Below are positions 20,788-29,525 of a stretch of 64,000 bases of DNA, one piece after another. The position numbers and the translations under genes were made by a program. The first letter of the stretch is position 1. Every line of letters begins with the position of its first letter. Origin of the DNA: Schizochytrium sp. TIO01 (lineage: Eukaryota; Sar; Bigyra; Thraustochytrida; Thraustochytriidae); the NCBI GenBank assembly GCA_004764695.1, contig SMSO01000025.1, positions 5,634,362-5,698,361 of the forward strand. Reading direction: 5' to 3'. The notes beneath the pieces are model-generated. The model ran no database searches, was not told the DNA's origin, and was given only the letters and a program-made list of their open reading frames with translations.

Positions 20788-23700
20788 CGACCTGAAAGCA
20801 GATTGACTAACAATCAAACTGCTCGTTGTGTGCGGCCTGTGCTGCATTATTGTCATCTCTCCCGCTCAGCTCGATGCCGCGCAGGTGGAAATATGGGTAG
20901 GTACGTGCTAGCAATTGGCCTCCTCCACGAACTGCCCTCCCTTCCCACTGCTCCTGTCCCGTACTTCGCTCTTCACGTACTAAGCTGAGAGGCAGAAAGC
21001 AACGAAAAGAAAGCCAAATAAATACCTAATTTGAAGAGAGGTAGTAGTGCTATATTGTTATTGTGCGATGATGAGCACAATTCACCATGCGCGCATGAAT
21101 TCTCCTTGCCAGCAGCCTTCATGCATACCGCACGAAGATAACCTAATCGACGTCCTCGTGCTGTAGGTGTCTTGCGGCACGAAGACGTCCTGAAATAGAA
21201 GCCGTCAGACGCTGGTGGCGAATGACACAGACGGGAGAGGAGTCAAGAGTGCTGCTTGCTTGTTCGTCTCTTTGATTCGCCTTCTTTCTTCTTCAAGTTG
21301 TTTACTGCAATACTCAACAGTGTGCCTAAATGTAAATACAGAAGTAAACATTGCTAAATTTGCTTCTTTATATCATGATTTGAAGTTGCTTCTTTACGAT
21401 GACGGACCCTAATTCATATTCATATTTATATTTATACATTCACCCCTGTATTAGTAATAAAATGTTCTTTCTGTTTAGAAGAAGGTTGTTTATTTTCATT
21501 TAAAGTTTCTATTTTCATTAAAAAATATACATCGCAATGTCTGTCGTAGGTGGGCTGTAGATACCTGAATCCTATGCATGAAGTGATTCAACTGCTTTCA
21601 CGAAGCTGCTGTTACTGTGAATTAAAGCTCACTCATGGCTTCTTTCTATAAACAAAGGCGGAAGAAGCACGATCAATCAATCGTGCTTAACTTGGGTCGA
21701 TCGATCGCAGTAGTTCGTCAGGTAGGAGGAAGGACTTGGCGCAAAAGGACCACGTGGAGGGAGACCTCTTTGACGAAGACAAGCTCTACCTACCTGCTGA
21801 AGGAGGCCGGCCTCGCTCTGTTTTGGAGGTTCTCGCAGTGTTTCGTTGACTCCAAAGGTATCCTCGCCCTGGTGCTGGAGTCTGGGCGGAGTAATACATA
21901 CATACCTATATCGATAGGCGGTGCCTTCACATTCACATGTAGGATGACGAGGGTTGGCGACCTCCAAGTCATCCACGTGCATCTGCAAATCAATGGTTTC
22001 GTACCTGAAGAGATGTAGAACTCCTGAACCTAAGAGAAAGTCTGCATTGATTGTAAGAGCGGCCGTGGAGGTTTGTTTTTGAGATACCCAGGCACTTAGT
22101 GACCGCGTTGATCATTAATGGTGTAAAGCACAGGTGGTCGTCATAATAGAGATAGATGGACAGCTCTAAGCTCCTGCCTCGTGGCTGAAAGCCGAGGTCA
22201 GACGTTGCCAGACTGAAGCAGCGACGTCGCTTTGCTGCCACGTCAGTTTCGGGGAGTCCGACTGTGATGAGTCAGCGTGCGAATTGAGGAATGAGAGCTA
22301 GAGTTACACGGATTTCGAAGTAGGTACGGCAGACCACGGGTGTTTTATTAGTATTATGCAGAACTAGATCTAGCTAGATGTTGCTGGTGGTAGGTAGTGG
22401 TATCTACATACTGCTACTGCCAGGCTAGGGGGGCAGTTTATAGCGTTTTGCTGGCTGGATTGCTGGCGTTGTTCGGGTTCCCATGCTCTGCTGTGCTCAG
22501 TTTCAAGCGGAAGTGGCTATGAATACTGCCTGTAACTAGCTAGGTACTGAAGGGTCAGATGCCTGGAATAATCGAATACCAGATCGACAAACAAATAAAT
22601 AAATGCAAAACATTTGATGCTATTTTTACAAAAATTATTTTTACAAAAATTGTTTTTACCAAAATTCATCAACAACGAAATGGGATAAATCGATTGAGCA
22701 ATCGGTCGATGAAGAACCAGAGAGCAATCAATAACGAACGATTGTAGCGTCGAACACATCTCCAGACTTTTCTCGAAAAGTCTGGGAAAGAAGAATGTGT
22801 CGGTCGAGATGATCTCCGCTGGCGCAAGGAGCACATTATGTAACACGAGTGGGACACAGCCACAACGCCTTGCCGGACACAATCTGTCTTTACCAATCAA
22901 TACACAGTTCTTGCAAGAATTGCAACCTGCGATCAAAGCGGTTGCTGAGAGGGCCCGACCATAGGCAACGTCGGCTGCAGTTACAGCAAAGGTGACAGCC
23001 AATTGCCCAAAGCGTTGCAGGTCGCCATTTCTTCAAGCATGTCGAGGCGTCAACTAGCGAGCAGTCAGTGAGCGGGCCCGAGGGCATTCCCATCAGAGCT
23101 CATGGCGTCGATGACTCAGCGTGTATCTCGGCCGATCCGATTCTAGCTTCGTCGAATCCCGTCCACCTGCCATGACTCAAGATTTCAATCTCAACCTGGG
23201 TTCCAGGCTACACTAGGCCAACCTGTCCTGCCTTGGCCTTCCGGCGAGGGCGTGCGTACGTAGTGGCTTTCATGGTGGCCTGCTCGGGCTCTCTTTCATC
23301 AGCTCTCTGTTGACCGGATAGCGTGAAAAGACAGACAAATACCTCTTCTTTTAATTAAAAGCTTTCTCAAAACTTGCTTTCAAATGATAAAAGAATTTGG
23401 GAGAAAGAAAGAAGTATTTTTTTTAAATTAAAAAAAAGAAGGTAGTAAAGAAAGGTTAAAGAATAACTGGAAAAGAAATGCGGAAAACTAATATGATCCC
23501 TTCCCGCTTCTGAGAAGAAGTAAAACCCACTCTCTGCGCTGTACATTTTTGACTCATTGCACTGGCCCCATTTTATATTGAACAGGTCAGGGGCGGCTAT
23601 AAGCCATACTTCGTGTACGTAAGTGTGCAAATAAATCGGTAGACAGTCTGGGATAAACATGCAAATAAACACACAGATCAACAACCAATTCCGGTTTCTT

Positions 23701-23942
23701 GAAAAGATGAATTCTATCAAGAATCAACAAATAAATAAATCAATGCGTACCTGTGTTAGGAGTATCCAAGCGCTAGTTACTGACTCGATTGGTTAGTTTG
23801 CTTTGTGGCTTTTGGATTCATCGCTCTTTGGGCACTTCGGGAAGTTAGCTGGTGGCTTGGTTGGTCTAACTAATGTGGAAGACGGAGGAGGTCCTTCTCT
23901 TCTGCTCTTCTTCAGGTTCCTTGATTCCAGTATTTGTTTGTT

Positions 23943-24063
23943 TATTCATTCATTCATTCATTCATTCATTCATTCATTCATTCATTCATTCATTCGTTCA
24001 TTCATCCATTCATTCATTCATTCATTTATTCGTTCATTCATCCATTCATTCATTCATTTATTT
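23943..24063. repeat. (TTCA)n microsatellite
   Basis: About 120 bp of TTCA units with occasional TTCG, TCCA and TTTA variants. Apparent protein frames through it (Ser-Phe-Ile-His repeats) are artefacts. Confidence 0.95.
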
Positions 24064-25018
24064 ATCTCACGAGGCCCTGTTTACTTTTCATATGCTGGAT
24101 TTATTGTTGAATTTCCAAGCCTCAGGGCGCCTCAAAAGTTGGTCAATCTGGGCATTCTGTATTCTGTGATACAGGGATGCTGGTTTTGGGAATGCCATGC
24201 ATAGAATGAGACCTATTTTAACACGTTTATTTATGTTCCTTCTGGCTTGTGGAGAGGTTCTCGAGCACTTGTGTGTGTGCGTATGTGTGTCAATGGTTTG
24301 ACAGCGCATGGCGCAATGAAGCAAATTGTCGCGTGAGGAGGACCAGCTCGCCAAGATTGCCCAGCTGACGAGGAGTACGTAGCTAGTACTTGCCATGGAC
24401 GGGACTAGGCCTGGTTTAATTCTTCTGCTGGTCGAACTTATACGCACATGGTTAATTTAATTATTATTGATCTCGCAAGCACTCGAAGAATCGAAGAATT
24501 AAAGAAGCGACTCCTGAGCAAACCAAGTAGCCTGGCGGCGGTTCTCTAGAAATGTACGAAGAGTGCCAATGTCGGCCGCGTTCCAGACACTTGCAGGGCA
24601 AGCAAAGTCTGGGATTCCAAAGGAGGTATGTGTTTGTAGTGAAGAAGCGTGTAACAACGTGGGGTTTTGATCACTGATTTGGCTTGGCTTGCCGGCATTT
24701 GGCGAGAATGATGGTAACTGAAAGGTGTGGCAGGAGCCTTGTGACTAGCACTCTTGTGGTGAACAGACACCGTGGCGTTGGGCAACATGTGAAGGAGCAA
24801 CGAGGGGCTGGCGACGGCATCAAGACAAGACGAGAGTGCTGATGCATGCATCCATATCACCGATTTCGAAAAACTCTTATCTGAATATGTGACTAACTTA
24901 GTCAACCTCTACCACGAGGGTTAATTGTTAATAGTGATAAACCACTTTTTTTAAATTTTTTTAAAATTAAGATATCCTTTTTAAAATAATTTAGTCTATA
25001 TGAACTAAAAGGACCATC

Positions 25019-25378
25019 ATGAAACGATGGCGAGCAGAAATGCCCAGCAATACTGCGTTCCCGGGCAGCAACAGGACTCAGCTCAGAATCGCCGACGTGC
25101 CTTCTTCCGATGTCTATATTTGCCGCGACCAGATTAGCCCCTATATCATGGACGATCATAATCTACTCCGAGCTTTTGTGCGCAAGAGAACGTCTCTCAT
25201 GAAGTTGTGTACCAATTTACCCCAGGCCAGCGATTACTACTGACTAGGTATGACACCAAGACAAAGGAACAATTTATAGTCATGTTTGAAATTGTGCAGG
25301 CCACCTACGATCTGAGCCCAGCCACGATGAAGCTTGTGGTTGACCTCATTCTAAACCGTGTGCCCCCGATCAATTAGA
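25019..25378 (+). pseudogene. Frameshifted coding-like relic
   Basis: Two overlapping plus-strand frames are protein-like and end at TGA (25243) and TAG (25378). The second contains QRLLLTRYDTKTKEQF and SPATMKLVVDLILNR. No frame spans the whole stretch, which suggests a frameshifted fragment. The family is not recognised. Confidence 0.3.
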
Positions 25379-25379
25379 C

Positions 25380-26913
25380 TTAAAAAAAATAAGAAGTTTA
25401 TAACAACGAACCCAAAGGTATCTGATAATAGTCTCTTACCTGATGTTGAAAACCCTAACAATTTGATCCATCTACGTGCACACAGCGTCAAAATATTATA
25501 TGGTGTCGGAGGGATGGTTTTGTAAACGTTGATTCATTCGAGCTCACTCTTCTATGGCAAATGGATCAATGTTTCATGGAGTTATTAACCAAAATAAAAG
25601 GAAGATAATATACACAGCCCCGTGTGTTGATTTGTCACTAAAAATGTGTAAATAAATTCATTCCGTGGCGAGTTCAGGGTGTAGATTAGAAGAAAAAGTT
25701 GCCATCAAATACTAACGATGTGTTTCAAATACACGACCTTGTGGCTCGTCGAGCTTCAAAGACGACCATCTCCGTTCTTGGAACGTTCCTTTAGTTTGCC
25801 GCAAGGTATTTCATACTTTTGAGGATAGATGACCTTGAGCACACAAATGTACATTACGGATGTCAGTGCCACGAAACCAACGTCGACCCCTGAGACGAGA
25901 AAGAGGAAACTATCGTCGCCCATTGCTGCTGTGTTATCTATCGTCCCCGATGGCTGTGATGGGTTCTGAACGTAATATATGGGAAAGCAAATATGACGAC
26001 GACGATGAAGAAGAAGAAGAAGAAGAAGAAGAGCGAGACCCGCAATATGATTTGACTTATACAATGGTAGTGACACGCAAATGGATTTGGGAAATGAGGC
26101 TTCGATATAGACAAACACGCTACCAAAATTCACAATGCTACGTCACCGCATGCATGCTTGCATGCAAAGAGTAGAGTCAAACTCGGAAGAGGCGCTCGAT
26201 GTGCACGAAACCCCGCGTCTCCCACTGCGCTGTGAAAGAACACAAAACCCGCAAAGTCCAGACTCCAATATTCTGTTGGTGTATTTAGAACTATCGTGCA
26301 TAGGGGGTCGGAGGCCAGCACTTTTGCCAAATGGGAGGCTGATCACAGTACAGATCATCACGTGCAGGACATCAAGCATGCGGAATCGACGCCACAAAGC
26401 GGGTGCGTGAAATTATTTTCATAATAGCCTCTGGCATCCACTTGGAGATAGACAAATCAGTCTCACGGACAAGGCCGTCTGTCACAAGGCTTTCCAGCGA
26501 TCGTGTCCTCTGGCTGAAATGACACTCCCAAACCTAGAGATTATTAGGTGTGCAGGCAAGCGATACCTTAAATACGCGGGTAAAATGTTGTCAACGGACA
26601 TTGTGGCAAAACGTCTGATGGCTTGGAACACAACACAATTGGGGTGCTCTTCAACAATACAGAAATGGCCATGAGTGAATTAAACCGCAGCAAACGTTCA
26701 GCAACGGCGGCCTCTGTTGTAGCAGGCACTCCACGAAAACCACTGACACAGAAAGTAATGTCTCACGGTTCTTCTTTAAAAAACAAATAAAAGAAAATTG
26801 TAAAAAGTAGAAAATGTAGCGTTCTCCTGCAAAAAGCGATGGGTGGCCGAGGCCGACAGCGTAGTCGACACTCGAAGGGTTGTCGACCAGAACCAAACTA
26901 AAAAAGAATGCTC
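25380..26913. other. Spacer without a recognisable gene
   Basis: A GAA-rich microsatellite lies at about 26003-26033 and accounts for acidic or leucine-rich artefact frames. Overlapping short frames at 26130-26410 have no recognisable features. Confidence 0.45.
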
Positions 26914-26985
26914 TTTCCAGACCGGGAATTGAACCCGGGTCTCCCGCGTGACAGGCGGGGATACTAGCCACTATACTATCTGGAA
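26914..26985 (-). tRNA. tRNA-Asp (GTC), copy 15
   Basis: Identical body on the minus strand, 8.7 kb from the plus-strand cluster. Terminator of six T on the coding strand. First of a four-copy minus cluster in map order. Confidence 0.95.
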
Positions 26986-27035
26986 CTGGCAACTCGAGCA
27001 GATGAGTTTCCATGCCCGGCTGCGATCACCGGTTG
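26986..27035 (-). ncRNA. Two-hairpin leader of tRNA-Asp copy 15
   Basis: Hairpin 1 is CGGT/GCCG with loop GATCGCA. Hairpin 2 is AACTC/GAGTT with outer TGG/CCA and an enlarged loop. The TATA position reads CAATAAATG (27057-27065). Confidence 0.6.
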
Positions 27036-27118
27036 AATGCCAAAAAGCAAACTCGACATTTATTGCTAAGTAACACGGTCATTCTCAAACTATTCCACAA
27101 AAAGGAAAAAAGAAGGTC

Positions 27119-27190
27119 TTTCCAGACCGGGAATTGAACCCGGGTCTCCCGCGTGACAGGCGGGGATACTAGCCACTATACTATCTGGAA
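27119..27190 (-). tRNA. tRNA-Asp (GTC), copy 16
   Basis: Identical body, offset 205 bp from copy 15. Terminator of six T. Confidence 0.95.
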
Positions 27191-27239
27191 CAGGTAATTC
27201 ATCGAATGAACTCCCAGGCCCGGCTGTGATCACCGGTTG
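27191..27239 (-). ncRNA. Two-hairpin leader of tRNA-Asp copy 16
   Basis: Hairpin 1 is CGGT/GCCG and hairpin 2 is AGTTCAT/ATGAATT with one G-T pair. AATATATG at 27261-27268 is the TATA-like element. Confidence 0.65.
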
Positions 27240-27317
27240 TAAATTCAGAAGCAGAGGAGACATATATTCGATGGTATTGCATCTATTTTCACATGTGAAA
27301 AAAGAAAAAAGAAAGTC

Positions 27318-27389
27318 TTTCCAGACCGGGAATTGAACCCGGGTCTCCCGCGTGACAGGCGGGGATACTAGCCACTATACTATCTGGAA
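27318..27389 (-). tRNA. tRNA-Asp (GTC), copy 17
   Basis: Identical body, offset 199 bp from copy 16. Terminator of six T, repeated. Confidence 0.95.
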
Positions 27390-27437
27390 CTGGCAACTCA
27401 ACGAATGAATTTCCATTGTCGGTTACGATCACCGTTG
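27390..27437 (-). ncRNA. Two-hairpin leader of tRNA-Asp copy 17
   Basis: Hairpin 1 is CGGT/ACCG and hairpin 2 is AATTCA/TGAGTT with outer TGG/CCA. TTTATAAT at 27460-27468 is the TATA-like element. Confidence 0.65.
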
Positions 27438-27519
27438 AGATACAAATGTGACCTGGATGATTATAAACTAAAATTATTGATTCCCATGAAAGTATTTAAT
27501 AAAAAGAAAAAAGAAAGTC

Positions 27520-27591
27520 TTTCCAGACCGGGAATTGAACCCGGGTCTCCCGCGTGACAGGCGGGGATACTAGCCACTATACTATCTGGAA
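27520..27591 (-). tRNA. tRNA-Asp (GTC), copy 18
   Basis: Identical body, offset 202 bp from copy 17. Terminator of six T. Its cassette lies only about 270 bp upstream of, and divergent from, the TRM9-like methyltransferase gene. Confidence 0.95.
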
Positions 27592-27636
27592 CAGGTAACT
27601 CGGAAGAGCTGCCAGAATCGGTGTTGACCACCGCTG
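27592..27636 (-). ncRNA. Two-hairpin leader of tRNA-Asp copy 18
   Basis: Hairpin 1 is CGGTG/CACCG with loop GTCAA and hairpin 2 is AGCTC/GAGTT with outer GG/CC. Only a weak TATA candidate (TTTATG) lies near 27668-27674. Confidence 0.55.
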
Positions 27637-27901
27637 ATTCCTTGACCTTGATGGCTGAGTTGACACACATAAAGATTGGCAGTAAAGTCCCTAATCACTA
27701 GAGTAGGTATCTCTAGGTATGTAGTTAGGGTCACGATGAATAAAATGAATGAAGGAATGAATGAATAAACGAATGAAGGAACGAATGATTTCGCACCCTT
27801 GTTGAAACATTGAACCCTTTAGATCGCTTGTGTGCTTGAGGGTTCGATCAGAAGCCAAAGAATCACAACCAACTCTTTTTGAATTCACGAGAGTGGTCAC
27901 G

Positions 27902-28990
27902 ATGGTTCGAAGTGCGACTCCTGCAGAGGCGGACGCGGTGGCGAAGTTTGTGGCTGAGGCTGGCAAAAGGTTTGGACGCGCGGTAGATGCAGTGGAGGCC
28001 GGTGGTGTTTTCCCACAAGCGCTGCGAGACTTGGCGGTGCGGGTTATGCAAGAAACGAAGTCGCAAGTAGATACATGCGTTGTTGGTAATCGCGATCTTG
28101 TACCTGAAAATGTGGTCAGCTCTGCTGTGGAAGTCCCACTTGGAGACACCCTAGGCGTGCTTACGTTCTACAAGTCCGGCCTGAGCCTTAAAGAAGTGCG
28201 ACGATTGCAAAAAGCACAGCAATCCAAGGTCGAAGATAACGATGAGAATGGCGAAGAGGAAGACTCAAACAAACGTAAGGCAAAATCTAAGCCTGTGCCT
28301 GAGGATTTTTTGTCCTCACAAAAGAGATCCAAATCGACAGAATCGCTTCCAGCAATTGAAATTGAACATGTGAAGAATGTGTATGATTCAATTGCACCTC
28401 ACTGGCATGGAACACGATACAAAGCATGGCCTAAAGTTGAGTCATTTGTGCGTGGGCTAGCACCTGGATCTCTTGTTGGTGACTTTGGATGTGGTAATGG
28501 CAAAAATCTTCCGGCATGTTCAGAGTCCGGGCTAGGATTGGGCTGTGACTTCAGTGCTGGCCTCGTCAAGATTTGCGCCGAGCTAGGCCATGAAGTGAGT
28601 GTAGCGGATGCTACTCGACTGCCATATCGGGATGGCGTGTTTGATGCTGCACTCTCTATTGCTGTCTTGCATCATATTTCTACTGAAGCTCGACGGGTCC
28701 GACTTATTTCTGAAACTATGCGTGCTCTGCGTGAGGGTGGTGTGGCTTTATTTTACGCATGGGCTCAGGAGCAGCATGAAGGAGTATCTGGACATCGCTT
28801 CGAAGAAGCCGACGTCTTTGTGCCATGGCATTTTCGGGGTCAAGAACAAGTGTTTGATCGCTACTGCCATGTATATCAAAAGGGAGAGCTAGAGTCGCTC
28901 TTCGCTCAAGTCCCGGGTACCTCTATTGAGACTTCATATTATGACTGTGGAAACTGGTGCATTATTGCCAAGAAAGTTCCAGTAGAGTAA
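27902..28990 (+). CDS. TRM9/ALKBH8-type tRNA wobble-uridine methyltransferase
   Basis: A 362-residue protein. The C-terminal half (about 152-360) is a class I SAM methyltransferase of the Trm9/ALKBH8 family, which with Trm112 methylates carboxymethyluridine at tRNA position 34. Visible marks are VYDSIAPHWHGTRYKAWP (160-177), SAM motif DFGCGNGKN (194-202), SIAVLHHIS (252-260), DVFVPWH (304-310) and YCHVYQKGEL (321-330). The first 150 residues are an extension not found in yeast Trm9, with an acidic and Lys-rich linker at 110-145. I chose the ATG at 27902 because the frame upstream has no ATG and the context (ACGATGG) is good. A possible AATAAA signal lies at about 29322. tRNA-Asp(GTC) has G34 and is not a substrate of this family, so its nearness to the tRNA array may be chance. 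Confidence 0.9.
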   Translation: MVRSATPAEADAVAKFVAEAGKRFGRAVDAVEAGGVFPQALRDLAVRVMQETKSQVDTCVVGNRDLVPENVVSSAVEVPLGDTLGVLTFYKSGLSLKEVRRLQKAQQSKVEDNDENGEEEDSNKRKAKSKPVPEDFLSSQKRSKSTESLPAIEIEHVKNVYDSIAPHWHGTRYKAWPKVESFVRGLAPGSLVGDFGCGNGKNLPACSESGLGLGCDFSAGLVKICAELGHEVSVADATRLPYRDGVFDAALSIAVLHHISTEARRVRLISETMRALREGGVALFYAWAQEQHEGVSGHRFEEADVFVPWHFRGQEQVFDRYCHVYQKGELESLFAQVPGTSIETSYYDCGNWCIIAKKVPVE

Positions 28991-29525
28991 GAAACACAAA
29001 ACACAGCACGGGAAGGAAGCCTCAATTTGCAGGATGTTTTTCTAAGCAGAGCGAAGCTCGGTGTCTGCTTAGTAATTCAATGAATACCTTAGTTGAGCCA
29101 CCCGGCAGTGTTTCTTGCAGTCAGCAAACCTTTCTCTGCCGGGGAACCTCTTTTGCAATAATAAGACGAAAACTCATTGTCCGAGCAAGGTATGTTAAGT
29201 CTCCGCATCCCAACTCGACAGATAGGACTTTCTTTGTCGCCTAAATTAGTTGTTGTACCCTAATAGTGAAGAAGATATTGATTTGTCAAACAAACGCATG
29301 CGTGTCACACTCTATACTTAGCAATAAAAGCTTTCTTGCTTTTTCATTAGTCTGGTGCATGGAGTCAGACTGAATATTAGAGAATCACGTTGTGCGCTTT
29401 CAGAATCAGAAAGACAAGACAGACTCCAAAAGACTAGAAAGACATCCAACAGGGCTCAATTCGTTCAATAAGAGGATTAAAAATGTTATTTCATATGAAG
29501 GATTTTCCAGATCACGGAGTCGCGA
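28991..29525. other. Convergent 3' region
   Basis: Space between the methyltransferase and sulfatase stop codons, presumably both 3' UTRs. AATAAA near 29322. No other feature. Confidence 0.5.

Larger units (their letters stand above)
20215..25018. other. Microsatellite-rich spacer
   Basis: No intact gene can be supported in this 4.8-kb stretch. Short frames at 21635-22018 and 22517-23002 lack recognisable features. A minus-strand frame at 24546-24905 is also unremarkable. A short tandem repeat with 16-bp units (TTTTTACAAAAATTAT-like) lies at about 22620-22662. Microsatellites are listed separately. Confidence 0.5.

Noticed and set aside
22517-23002. 161-codon minus-strand frame
   Set aside because: No recognisable feature, and part of it is a short AT-rich tandem repeat.
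23803-24204. Frames with Ser-Phe-Ile-His repeats
   Set aside because: They are translations of the TTCA microsatellite.
25860-26174. Plus-strand frame with an acidic run
   Set aside because: The acidic part is a GAA microsatellite and the rest has no recognisable feature.
916-27591. tRNA-derived SINE family
   Set aside because: SINEs carry their body 3' of the tRNA-like head; here the conserved part is upstream, the tRNA bodies are intact, terminators follow directly, and no A-rich tails or target-site duplications were noticed.
916-27591. CRISPR-like array
   Set aside because: The repeats are tRNA genes with 120-130 bp spacers in a eukaryotic genome.
792-27670. Short open frames that run through the tRNA-Asp genes and share one peptide (for example 10054-10284, 14715-14999, 27461-27670)
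   Set aside because: The shared peptide is only a translation of the identical tRNA body and leader; a conserved RNA fold explains the conservation.
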